Positions 7,099 to 14,547 of a stretch of 14,717 nucleotides of DNA are shown one piece after another (the stretch's first letter is position 1; every line of letters starts with the position of its first letter). The notes under the pieces were generated by a model. That model made no database searches. It worked only from the letters and a program-made list of their open reading frames with translations, and was not told the origin of the DNA. The position numbers and the translations under genes were made by a program. Origin of the DNA: an uncultured Eubacteriales bacterium (GTDB taxonomy: Bacteria > Bacillota > Clostridia > Christensenellales > Aristaeellaceae); NCBI GenBank assembly GCA_944353735.1, contig CALVPU010000197.1, positions 1-14,717 of the forward strand. The letters are read 5' to 3'.

Positions 7099-7959
7099 TC
7101 AGACGGTGGTGAGATCCCAGGCCTCGTGGATCTTGGGCACGTCGCTGATCAGGCGCCTCGTGTAGGCGGCTTTGGGATGGAGGATGACCTCGTCCGCGGA
7201 GCCGCTCTCGACGAACTTGCCGTGCTCCATGATGTAGATGCTGTCGGAGATGTGATACGCCAGTCCGATGTCGTGCGTGATGAAGATGATCGTCATGCCG
7301 GTCTCGTTGCGCAGCTGCAGCAGCATGTCGAGGATGGTGGCGCGGGAGCAGGCGTCGATCATCGACGTCGGCTCGTCCGCGAGCAGGATCTTCGGCTTGA
7401 GCAGGAAGATGCGCGCGATCATCAGGCGCTGCATCTGACCGCCGGAGAGCTCGAACGGATACTTGTTCGTCAATTCGGCGAACTTCAGGTTGACGAAGCT
7501 GCACGCCTCGGTCATCATCTCGAACTTCTTCTCCTTCGACAGGTGCTTGCCGCCGCGCATGTTGATGCAGTCGAGCAGCACGGTGTCGATGCGGTTGAAG
7601 GTATTGAACGACGAGAAGGGGTCCTGAAAGATCGCCTGAATGCCGTGCCAGTACTCGCGCTTCTTGCGGCGGGTGGAGATGTCGCGCTTCTGGCCCTGAA
7701 AGTAGATGTCGCCGTCGGTGACGCTGATGAGCCCGAGCAGCATCTTGGAAGGCGTCGTCTTGCCGGAGCCGGACTCGCCGACGATGCTGACCAGCTCGCC
7801 CTCGTGGAACTCAAAGTCCACGTGGTCGACCGCCTTGGTGATCTTCTTGCCGAAGCCGAAGTACTTCGTCACGCCCTTGCCGCTCAGGCACAGCGGGCGG
7901 CTCTTGACGTCGATGCGGTGGTCGCTCATGTTGACGGTCGTGGTCGGATCATTCTTCAC
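7099..7959 (-). CDS. Opp/Dpp-type ABC importer ATPase (second, OppF-like)
   Basis: A 286-residue nucleotide-binding subunit that should pair with the OppD-like ATPase to power import. Walker A is GESGSGKTT (61-69), the Q-loop FQDPFSSFN (111-119), signature LSGGQ (171-175), Walker B ILLADEP (191-197, catalytic E196) and H-loop H229. The residue after Walker A is Pro (GKTTPSK) where Leu is usual. The D-loop reads SMID rather than SALD, which I recall from carbohydrate-type Opp ATPases. The C-terminal oligo-HPY region with cysteines, present in its partner, is missing and the protein ends soon after HPKAAYTRRL. The GTG start at 7957-7959 overlaps the OppD-like gene by 11 bp and is preceded at 7 bases by GGGAGGTG. 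Last gene before the terminator. Confidence 0.95.
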   Translation of the reverse strand: MKNDPTTTVNMSDHRIDVKSRPLCLSGKGVTKYFGFGKKITKAVDHVDFEFHEGELVSIVGESGSGKTTPSKMLLGLISVTDGDIYFQGQKRDISTRRKKREYWHGIQAIFQDPFSSFNTFNRIDTVLLDCINMRGGKHLSKEKKFEMMTEACSFVNLKFAELTNKYPFELSGGQMQRLMIARIFLLKPKILLADEPTSMIDACSRATILDMLLQLRNETGMTIIFITHDIGLAYHISDSIYIMEHGKFVESGSADEVILHPKAAYTRRLISDVPKIHEAWDLTTV

Positions 7960-8959
7960 TCTTGTACACCTCCCTGAGATGCTCGACGGACAGGCTGCAG
8001 CGATAGGTTCTGCCGTTCTCGAACTCGACCATCGGCTGCGCGTTGACGAAGCAGGCCGGGGTCGCGTACTTGCAGCGCTCCGCGAAGCGGCAGCCCTGCG
8101 GCGGGCGCTTCAGGTTCGGCGGCGTGCCGGGAATCGCGGTCAGCTTCTTGTCGCGCGTGCCTTCCTCGGGCACGAGGATGGAATCCATCAGGCCGTGCGA
8201 GTACGGGTGAATGGGGTCAAAGACCATCTCCTGCGCAGTGCCGCGCTCGACGATCTGACCGGCGTACATGACCATGATGTCGTCGGTGACGTTGTACAGA
8301 AGCGGCAGCTCGTGGGTGATGAAGATCATCGCCCGAATCAGGCCCTTCTCCATCATGTCGCGCAGCATCTTGATGACCATCTTCTGGCTGGTGACGTCCA
8401 GCGCGGAGGACGGCTCGTCGGCGATGAGAACCTTCGGCTTGAGGATGGTGGAGATGGCGATGACGACGCGCTGCTTCATGCCGCCGGAGAGCTCCACGGC
8501 GTGCTTGTCCAGCGCCTCCACCGGCAGGCCCAGCTCGGCAAAGCGCGCCTTGGACATCTCGTAGATCTCCTTCTTGTCGCGCTTGGGGTCGTGCGCCAGC
8601 ACGACGTCCTCGATGAACTTGCGGATCTTGCGCGTCGGGTTGAGGGCGTTCATCGCCGCCTGCGGAATGTAGGCGATCTCCGTGCCCAGCACGTTCCTGC
8701 GCACCTCGTCCGGATTCATGCCGGAGATGTTCTTGCCGTCGATGATGATGTCCCCGCTGGTATAGTGCAGCGGCGGGAAGTAGTAGCCCATCAGGCTCAG
8801 CGCCAGCGTGGACTTGCCGCAGCCGGACTCGCCCGCGATGCCGAGGCTCTTCCCCTCTTCGATCTTGAGCGACACGTGGTCCACGGCGTACACGTCCTCG
8901 TGAAAGCGCGTGATGTATTTGGTCGTCAATTCCCTGACTTCCAGCATTGTCTTGCTCAT
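7949..8959 (-). CDS. Opp/Dpp-type ABC importer ATPase (first, OppD-like)
   Basis: A 336-residue ATPase of the oligopeptide/nickel importer class (the class also includes sugar importers). Walker A GESGCGKST (43-51), Q-loop Q100, signature LSGGM (157-161), Walker B VLIADEP (177-183, E182), D-loop SALD (185-188) and H216 are all present, so it should be catalytically competent. The C-terminal oligo-HPY extension (about 250-330) carries C290, C296, C303 and C321 in the spacing that binds a [4Fe-4S] cluster in characterised Dpp-type ATPases. The ATG at 8957-8959 has AGGAGG 8 bases upstream, overlapping the permease stop codon; the gap is 12 bp. The substrate cannot be read from this subunit. Confidence 0.96.
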   Translation of the reverse strand: MSKTMLEVRELTTKYITRFHEDVYAVDHVSLKIEEGKSLGIAGESGCGKSTLALSLMGYYFPPLHYTSGDIIIDGKNISGMNPDEVRRNVLGTEIAYIPQAAMNALNPTRKIRKFIEDVVLAHDPKRDKKEIYEMSKARFAELGLPVEALDKHAVELSGGMKQRVVIAISTILKPKVLIADEPSSALDVTSQKMVIKMLRDMMEKGLIRAMIFITHELPLLYNVTDDIMVMYAGQIVERGTAQEMVFDPIHPYSHGLMDSILVPEEGTRDKKLTAIPGTPPNLKRPPQGCRFAERCKYATPACFVNAQPMVEFENGRTYRCSLSVEHLREVYKSEE

Positions 8960-8971
8960 GTACGTGTCCTC

Positions 8972-10219
8972 CTAGTCTCTCAGAGTGGGATTGAACACCT
9001 GGTCAAGACCCGTGTTCATCAGGTTGAGCGAGAACGAGATCAGCGCGATGACGCCGATGACCGGGAAGTACGCCCACCATTTGCCGCCCAGATGCGCGGA
9101 GTACAGCATCGCCCAGTTCATCATCAGGCCCAGCGTCGGCACCTCGGTGGTCTTGGGGCCCAGGCCGAGCAGCGACAACTGCGCCTCGGAGAGGATCGCC
9201 GAACTGATCTGCAGGATGAACGCCATGACGACGTAGCTGGCGATGTACGGCAGGATGTCCGTCAGCACGATGCGCACGAGGCTGTGCCCGGACAGCTTGG
9301 AGAGGTTGACGTGGTCGCGGTTGCGCAGCGAGATGACCTGCGAGCGCACCGAACGCGTTGTCCACGTCCAGCTCGTCAAGCCGATGACGAGCGCCACGAC
9401 CATGGCGCCGCGGTTCTCCTGCCCGATGGAATAGTTGATCAGTATCAGCAGCACGAAGCTGGGGATGACGGTGAAGATGTTCGTGATGAACATCACGATG
9501 TCGTCCAGCACGCCGCCGACATAGCCAGACAGCAGGCCCAGCACAAGGCCGATGAACGTGGCGATGCAGCCGGCGACCAGGCCGATCATCAGCGAGGTGC
9601 CGATGGCGGACGCCAGCTCCTTGAGCACGTCGCGGCCGAAGTTGTCGGTGCCCAGCGGCAAGGTGATGACATTGGTGACGTCGCCGACGTTGACGTAGTC
9701 GGTGGACTCGATGTCCGTCACTTCCTCCATCTCGCCCTCCTCATCGGGCTGCATGACCGTCAGCGTCTCGGACGCGCCGAGCGACTGCAGGCGGTTGTTG
9801 AGGCTGATATAGCTGTTGCGCTGGGCGTTGGTCATGCCCTCCGGGCGGATGCTCTGGTCGTAGTTGGCGTTCCAGATCTCCAGCAGCGCGTCGGTATCGG
9901 TGATGTCCAGCCCGGTGACGTCCACGCCCACCGCCGTGAGCCAGTTGACCATGCTGACGCGGTCCTCGTCGGAGAGGACGCTCGCGAGGCGCTTGGCGTC
10001 GGCGTCGTCGAGGCGGAAGGTGCTCGTCTCGGTGCCTACCGCGTCATACAGCGACACGTATGTGCCCGGCGGGGCGAAGGTGCCCAGACCGATCTGCTGC
10101 AGCGGATTGCCCGGATTGAACAGCGGATAGAGGATCGCCAGCAGCAAAACTGCGACGAAGATGATGAAGCCGACCAGAAATTTCGGCGAATGAAAGACCT
10201 GTCGAAGCGTGTTTTTCAT
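8972..10219 (-). CDS. Opp/Dpp-type permease, OppC-like, with large extracytoplasmic insertion
   Basis: A 415-residue inner permease subunit; ordinary OppC/DppC proteins are near 280-310. TM1 is at about 13-33, then residues about 36-186 form a long acidic soluble segment before PLGTDNFGRDV (188-198), the motif that normally follows TM1 after only a short loop. Further TMs lie at about 209-231, 240-262, 270-287, 325-348 and 383-402. The EAA-like coupling loop is about 290-324 (conserved Gly at 311, ending DILPY). The extra ~120 residues are outside the cell and may touch the binding protein or substrate. ATG at 10217-10219 lies 16 bp after the OppB-like stop, with a GGGGG-type ribosome site. 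The frame is intact, so the insertion is real and not an assembly join. Confidence 0.94.
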   Translation of the reverse strand: MKNTLRQVFHSPKFLVGFIIFVAVLLLAILYPLFNPGNPLQQIGLGTFAPPGTYVSLYDAVGTETSTFRLDDADAKRLASVLSDEDRVSMVNWLTAVGVDVTGLDITDTDALLEIWNANYDQSIRPEGMTNAQRNSYISLNNRLQSLGASETLTVMQPDEEGEMEEVTDIESTDYVNVGDVTNVITLPLGTDNFGRDVLKELASAIGTSLMIGLVAGCIATFIGLVLGLLSGYVGGVLDDIVMFITNIFTVIPSFVLLILINYSIGQENRGAMVVALVIGLTSWTWTTRSVRSQVISLRNRDHVNLSKLSGHSLVRIVLTDILPYIASYVVMAFILQISSAILSEAQLSLLGLGPKTTEVPTLGLMMNWAMLYSAHLGGKWWAYFPVIGVIALISFSLNLMNTGLDQVFNPTLRD

Positions 10220-10235
10220 GCTCTGCCGCCCCCTC

Positions 10236-11240
10236 TCAATCGTACTGCGCGGCCTTGACGCGCGGGTCGATGAAGCCGTAGACGATGTCGAGGACGAACG
10301 TCGAGATCAGCACCATCACGGTGATGATCAGCGTCGTTGCCGAGATCAGCGGATAGTCCGCCGAGGTGACGGCATCGTACAGCGTCGAGCCGAGGCCGGG
10401 GTAGCTGAAGATGATCTCCGCGACCAGCGCGCCGCTCATCATCGTGCCCAGCGACATGGCAAGGCCGGTGACCTGCGGCAGCATCGCGTTGCGGAACACG
10501 TAGCCGACGATCTTGCGGTCCTTGATGCCCAGGAAGCGGGCATACTTGACGTAGTCGGCGTTGAGTTCATAGATGGACATCGAGCGCATGCCGACCGCCT
10601 GACCGCCGATGCTCACCAGCACGACCGACCAGAACGGCAGCTGGTAGTGGGTGATGACCGACCAGATGAAGTTCCAGTTCAGCGCCGGCGTCATGCCAAG
10701 GCCATAGGCGCCCGACGACGGAGCGATGTGCAGCGTCAGCGCGAACACGACCAGCATGATGACCGCCATGCCGAACGCCGGAATGGCGCTGAGGAACATG
10801 GTCACGGGCATGAGGATCTTGTCAAAGCCCTTGCGGATGTAGGCGGCGAGGGCGCCCAACAGGTTGCCCAGCAGCCAGCCGATGAGGATCGCCGGCAGCT
10901 GCAGCGCCAGCGTCCACGGCAGCGCGCTGCCGATGATGCTGGAAACGGTGCGCGGGTACTGGCTGAACGAGGTGCCGAAGTCGCCCCGAACAGCGTTGCC
11001 GACAAAGATGAGGAACTGCTCGATCATCGAGCGGTTGGTGCCGAATTCCTCGGCGTAGCGCTGATAGATCTCCTGAACGGCGCTGGCGTCGGTGACGCCC
11101 TGCGCCAGGCGGCTCGTGATTCCCGCGACGGGGTCCGCCGGCATCAGGCGCGGCAGGACGAAGTTCAGAATCACGGCGGCAATGAACGTGATGATGAACC
11201 AGAAGATCTTCTTGCCGAAGTACTTGCGGTATCCTTTCAT
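10236..11240 (-). CDS. Opp/Dpp-type permease, OppB-like
   Basis: A 334-residue integral membrane subunit with the usual OppB order: TM1 at about 11-30, an extracytoplasmic loop containing GDFGTSF (86-92), TMs at about 108-133, 143-170, 200-216, 262-278 and 300-322, the EAA coupling loop ADYVKYARFLG (228-238) with FRNAMLP, and FSYPGLG (278-284). It pairs with the OppC-like permease to form the channel. ATG at 11238-11240 is preceded by a G-rich GGGGGGAAG site, weaker than that of the binding-protein gene. The 95-bp gap to that gene contains a strong stem-loop. Confidence 0.96.
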   Translation of the reverse strand: MKGYRKYFGKKIFWFIITFIAAVILNFVLPRLMPADPVAGITSRLAQGVTDASAVQEIYQRYAEEFGTNRSMIEQFLIFVGNAVRGDFGTSFSQYPRTVSSIIGSALPWTLALQLPAILIGWLLGNLLGALAAYIRKGFDKILMPVTMFLSAIPAFGMAVIMLVVFALTLHIAPSSGAYGLGMTPALNWNFIWSVITHYQLPFWSVVLVSIGGQAVGMRSMSIYELNADYVKYARFLGIKDRKIVGYVFRNAMLPQVTGLAMSLGTMMSGALVAEIIFSYPGLGSTLYDAVTSADYPLISATTLIITVMVLISTFVLDIVYGFIDPRVKAAQYD

Positions 11241-11287
11241 GTGCTTCCCCCCAAATAGGATGTCTCACGACTCCCGCGAATGGAAAG

Positions 11288-11321
11288 GGGACATGCCCCG
11301 AGTGCGCTCGAAGCATGTCCC
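11288..11321 (-). promoter_or_regulatory. Intercistronic stem-loop between binding protein and permease genes
   Basis: Arms 11288-11302 and 11307-11321 form a 15-bp stem (two G-U pairs on the minus-strand RNA) with a CGCA-complementary tetraloop. Only a CTTTCC follows, so it is not a typical terminator. In Opp and Mal systems such hairpins protect the upstream binding-protein mRNA and lower permease expression; the same role is inferred here. Confidence 0.75.
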
Positions 11322-11335
11322 GGCGTTCAATGCGA

Positions 11336-13141
11336 TCAGCCCTCGACCAGCTGCAGGTTGTACAGCGCGGCAATGCCGTAGCCGTCGGTGCAGTCCGTCG
11401 GCGGAATGTTCGTTCCGTCGCCATCGTAGGGGAAGTTCGTCCACACGGACTCGTTGACGAAGTGGAAGAACTGCGGGCGATACATCAGCGAGAAGCTCGG
11501 CACGTCGGTCAGGTAGATCTCAACGGCCTCGGTGTACAGGGCCTTGAGCTCTTCCTCATCGGTGGTGATCGGGATCAGCTCGAGGATCTCGTCGATGCGC
11601 TCGTTGGAGTACTGACCGTAGTTGCCGCTGAAGTTGTTCTCCAGACCGACGAAGTCGCTGGACATGAACTGGCGGATGCGGCCCCAGGGCTGGGACGGAC
11701 CAGCGCCATCGGGAGACTGCATGAAGATGTCGTACTCCGTCTGGTTCGGGTTGCTGTAAACGGTGCTGTAGGTGGAAGATTCCGGATACACGGTGGTGAT
11801 GTTGATGCCGATGTTGGCGCCAGCCGCGGCGACCAGCTCGATGGCGGCCTGCCAGTCGGTCCAGCCGTTCGGGCAGACGGCAGTCAGGGTGATCTCCTCG
11901 CCGTCGGGCGTCTCGCGCCAGCCGTCGCCGTTGGTGTCGACGTAGCCGGCTTCCTCGAGCATCGCGATCGCGCCCTCGACGTCATTGCCGGTCCACTGCA
12001 GGTCGGCAACGGCCTCGTGATCGTACATCGCCTGCTCGACCTCGGTCGGGTTCATGCAGGAGCGCGGCACCTCTTCGAAGGTCGGGCTCTGGTTGGTGAT
12101 GGCGTTCTCGATGATGGCGTCGTAGTCGACCGCGATGGCGATCGCCTTGCGGAGGGTAGCGTCCTGAAGCACGGGGTTGTTCAGGTTATACCAGGCGGTC
12201 GGCATGGTCAGGCAGATGCCGTACGGCTCCTCCATCATGTAGCCGGACACCGGCAGGCCTTCTTCTTCCCACAGGTCCTGAACGTTCGGCACGAAGATCT
12301 GACCGACGTCGATCTCGCCCTGACGGAACGCGACTTCCGTGACGGCGTTGTCGGCATAGATCGTGTGGGCGATGTACTTCGGAACCGGCAGCTTGCCCCA
12401 CATGGACTCGTCCTGGCCCCAGTAGTTGTCGTTGCGGACAAAGGCGACCAGCTGGTCGTTGGAGACGTACGGGCCGTACGGGCCGGTGTACGGGGCGTCG
12501 AGCGCCTCGTCGTTCAGCATTGCGACCGTGTCGCCGCCGTTGCGCTCCTCGAGCGTGTCCAGCCACGCGGCCTGCGCCACGAACGTCGCCACCAGGAAGT
12601 CCTCAACCTTCAGCGGGTTGACCGGCGTGCCTTCCTCGTTCTTGGCAAGGTTGATGGTGAAGGTCAGGTCGTCGACCGCTTCGATGGACTCGATGAACGG
12701 GCCGTAGTTGGCGCCGGCGGTGTTGTTCAGCTGCAGGCTGATCTCCCACGTGCGGATGACGTCGTTGGACGTGACCGCCGTGCCGTCGGACCACTTCGCC
12801 GCGTCGTTGAGCGTCACGGTGACGGTGGACAGGTCGTCCGCCCAGACCGGATCGCCTTCGGCGAGCAGCGGCACCATGGAGCCGTCAAGCAGGTTGAACA
12901 TGTACAGCGTCTCGAACATGATCGTGCGCGAACCGGAGGGGTTCGTGGTCGTGCCCATGGCGTTGTTCTGGTTGGTTCCGACGGGGTTCCAGCTGTTGAC
13001 GGTGCCCCACTGCTGACCGCCGAAATACAGCGTCTCGTTGCGCGGCAGGTCGGCAACCGCCGTCTCCGCGGTGGCGACGCCGGCGACGCTCAGCAGCATG
13101 GCAATCGCCAGCACCAAGCTCAGGAGTTTCCGGGTCTTCAT
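11336..13141 (-). CDS. Extracellular solute-binding protein, family 5 (SBP_bac_5), no lipobox
   Basis: A 601-residue substrate receptor of the adjacent importer. Residues 1-25 are a Sec signal peptide (MKTRKLL, hydrophobic core, ATA before ETAV). No cysteine follows the core, so it is probably cut by signal peptidase I and not lipid-anchored, unlike most Gram-positive binding proteins. Family 5 features include LYFGGQQWGTVNSWNP near the N-terminus, FETLYMF, LAEG, and KWSDGTAVTSNDV with the usual WxDGxxxTxxDV pattern. The LYxGGxxWG...NWNP-like opening resembles what I recall of oligosaccharide-binding members rather than OppA. ATG at 13139-13141 has GGAGG 8 bases upstream; the frame extends five residues further but without a ribosome site. 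It lies 57 bp downstream of the regulator gene on the same strand. Confidence 0.95.
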   Translation of the reverse strand: MKTRKLLSLVLAIAMLLSVAGVATAETAVADLPRNETLYFGGQQWGTVNSWNPVGTNQNNAMGTTTNPSGSRTIMFETLYMFNLLDGSMVPLLAEGDPVWADDLSTVTVTLNDAAKWSDGTAVTSNDVIRTWEISLQLNNTAGANYGPFIESIEAVDDLTFTINLAKNEEGTPVNPLKVEDFLVATFVAQAAWLDTLEERNGGDTVAMLNDEALDAPYTGPYGPYVSNDQLVAFVRNDNYWGQDESMWGKLPVPKYIAHTIYADNAVTEVAFRQGEIDVGQIFVPNVQDLWEEEGLPVSGYMMEEPYGICLTMPTAWYNLNNPVLQDATLRKAIAIAVDYDAIIENAITNQSPTFEEVPRSCMNPTEVEQAMYDHEAVADLQWTGNDVEGAIAMLEEAGYVDTNGDGWRETPDGEEITLTAVCPNGWTDWQAAIELVAAAGANIGINITTVYPESSTYSTVYSNPNQTEYDIFMQSPDGAGPSQPWGRIRQFMSSDFVGLENNFSGNYGQYSNERIDEILELIPITTDEEELKALYTEAVEIYLTDVPSFSLMYRPQFFHFVNESVWTNFPYDGDGTNIPPTDCTDGYGIAALYNLQLVEG

Positions 13142-13173
13142 TGTTGTTCCCTCCACTTGCGAATTTTGCTAAA

Positions 13174-13186
13174 TGGCATCAAGCCA
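13174..13186. promoter_or_regulatory. Short inverted repeat between regulator and binding-protein genes
   Basis: TGGC (13174-13177) and GCCA (13183-13186) are separated by 5 bp in the 57-bp gap. No good -35/-10 pair is seen in this gap, so the binding protein is probably read from the promoter upstream of the regulator. It could be an operator or chance. Confidence 0.3.
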
Positions 13187-13198
13187 ATGAGCACCTGT

Positions 13199-14245
13199 TC
13201 ATGCGCGGCGCGCCTGTCCAAACGCCGCGTCCGGCGCGCCGAGATCGCGCACCGTCTCGCCCGCCACCAGCCGTCCCGGCAACACCACCTGGCGCGGCAG
13301 GAAGCTGCGCGGACTGCCGATGGCGTCGAGCAGCATCCTCGCCGCCGTGGCGCCGATGGCGTCGCAGTCCTGCTGAAACGTCGTCAGCGGATGCTGGTAG
13401 ATCGAGGCGATCTGCGTTCCGTCGTAGCCCACCGCGCTGACGTCCTCCGGCACCGACAGCCCGTGCGCGCACAGCGCGCGAAAGCCGCCCACATAGGCGT
13501 AGTCGTCCGGATAAAAGATGCACGTGGGAATCTGCGGCATGCCGAGCAGCGCTTCGGTCTCGCGCGCGCTGGACTCGGGGTCGTTGTAGAGCGCCTCGCG
13601 AACGTATTCCGGCGGGATGCGCAGCCCCAGCGCCTCGCACGCGGCATGAAAGCTCGCCAGCCGGTCGCGCGTGACCGGCGCGTCCTCGCCGTGAATGAAC
13701 GCCAGCCTGCGGTGTCCGCGCGCATAGGCGAAGCGCACCAGTTCCTGCATGCCCTGCAGGTTGTCCGACAGCACGGCGGCGCGATGGTGAAACGCATAGT
13801 CGATGGTCACGAGCGGGATCTCGCTGTTGACTAAATCGAGCAGCGTCGATTCGCTGAAGGTGGCGCTCAGCACGAGCACGCCGTCATAGCTGCGGTAGCG
13901 GCAGTAGCTCAGATAGCCGCCCATCGTCTCCGCCGCCGTGCGGTTGACGGGCACGAGATCGTAGCCCTTTTCTTCGACCACGCGCTGCACCGCGTCGGCG
14001 ATGCCGGCGAAGTAGCTGTGCTTCCAGACGCTGCAGTTCTTGGGGAATTGCAGCAGGGCGATGGACATGGAGCGACCGGTCTTCATCGAGCGCGCCGCGG
14101 CGTTGGGGAGATAGCCCATCTCCCGCGCAGTCTCGCGAATGCGCTGCGCCGTTGCCGCGCTGACCTCCGACACGCCGTTCATCGCCTTGCTGACCGTCGC
14201 AATCGAGAGGCCGCACTGCTGGGCAATGTCCCTGAGTGTAACCAT
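13199..14245 (-). CDS. LacI-family transcriptional regulator
   Basis: A 348-residue repressor-type protein. The N-terminal helix-turn-helix is TLRDIAQQCGLSIATVSKAM (3-22), followed by the hinge helix NAAARSMKTGRS (48-59), in which Met54 stands at the position of the usual intercalating Leu. Residues about 60-340 form a periplasmic-binding-protein-like effector domain (LVTIDY 145-150, TRDRLASFHAA 192-202, VGYDG 272-276), the typical sugar-sensing fold. ATG at 14243-14245 has AGAGG six bases upstream and a strong promoter. It is the first gene of the importer operon, so it probably represses both itself and the transporter until a sugar-type ligand binds. Ligand identity is unknown. Confidence 0.95.
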   Translation of the reverse strand: MVTLRDIAQQCGLSIATVSKAMNGVSEVSAATAQRIRETAREMGYLPNAAARSMKTGRSMSIALLQFPKNCSVWKHSYFAGIADAVQRVVEEKGYDLVPVNRTAAETMGGYLSYCRYRSYDGVLVLSATFSESTLLDLVNSEIPLVTIDYAFHHRAAVLSDNLQGMQELVRFAYARGHRRLAFIHGEDAPVTRDRLASFHAACEALGLRIPPEYVREALYNDPESSARETEALLGMPQIPTCIFYPDDYAYVGGFRALCAHGLSVPEDVSAVGYDGTQIASIYQHPLTTFQQDCDAIGATAARMLLDAIGSPRSFLPRQVVLPGRLVAGETVRDLGAPDAAFGQARRA

Positions 14246-14276
14246 CGCGCACCTCTGATTTTCCCTATCCGTTCTT

Positions 14277-14287
14277 AATCGTTTTCG
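14277..14287. promoter_or_regulatory. LacI-type operator-like site O1
   Basis: The 11-mer AATCGTTTTCG lies just downstream of the -10 box, over the transcription start and early leader of the regulator gene. On the minus strand it reads CGAAAACGATT, which has the central CG flanked by A/T runs typical of LacI/GalR operators. Binding there would block initiation, consistent with autoregulation. Confidence 0.55.
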
Positions 14288-14289
14288 AC

Positions 14290-14319
14290 ATTATAACCCC
14301 TACAAACACCGCTTGTCAA
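14290..14319 (-). promoter_or_regulatory. Consensus sigma-A promoter of the regulator/importer operon
   Basis: On the minus strand both hexamers are perfect: -35 TTGACA (14314-14319) and -10 TATAAT (14290-14295), with an 18-bp spacer. Start of transcription is near 14283, giving a leader of about 38 bases. This is the strongest promoter in the window. Confidence 0.92.
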
Positions 14320-14458
14320 GGAGAAAGTAGAATTTGTTAATAAATGATTGTTATGAACAAATACTCAGTTCGCGGTTCGCCCAGAACCGCAGGCAAAACC
14401 CCGCCATTTCGCCAAACGTTCGACCGCGCAATTTACGAAACCGACCGCTCAACGCAAC

Positions 14459-14472
14459 CGAAATCGTTTTCG
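14459..14472. promoter_or_regulatory. LacI-type operator-like palindrome O2
   Basis: CGAAATCGTTTTCG is symmetric at six of seven base-pair positions around a central CG, as LacI/GalR operators are. It shares the 11-mer AATCGTTTTCG with O1, 185 bp away centre to centre. A dimer or tetramer could loop the DNA between them. Confidence 0.5.
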
Positions 14473-14493
14473 CTGCGCCCGCGCCGCCGGCAC

Positions 14494-14526
14494 AAAAAAA
14501 GTCCCCCGCATCGCCCGATGCAGGGG
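14494..14526 (-). terminator. Intrinsic terminator of tuf
   Basis: On the minus strand a stem of about 10-11 bp (CCCCTGCATC paired with GATGCGGGGG, one G-U pair) and a tight loop are followed by AC and TTTTTTT (14500-14494). It begins about 21 bases after the EF-Tu stop and separates tuf from the regulator gene. Confidence 0.93.
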
Positions 14527-14547
14527 AAAACCATTGAAAGCCAGCGA

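Larger units (their letters stand above)
14246..14493 (-). promoter_or_regulatory. Regulatory region upstream of the LacI-family gene
   Basis: About 250 bp hold no gene but several signals: the promoter at 14290-14319, an operator-like site at 14277-14287 and another at 14459-14472, an inverted repeat TTGTT-ATG-AACAA (14348-14360), a 7-bp stem with a 5-base loop (14372-14390), and an AT-rich block at about 14330-14366 that could act as an UP element. The AT-rich block stands out against the GC-rich surroundings. Confidence 0.6.

Noticed and set aside
7706..10258. 850-residue plus-strand open frame
   Set aside because: Antisense to the two ATPases and the OppC-like permease; no start signal and His/Asp/Arg-rich composition typical of reverse-frame translation.
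11315..13834. 839-residue plus-strand open frame
   Set aside because: Antisense to the binding protein and the regulator; no recognisable domain.
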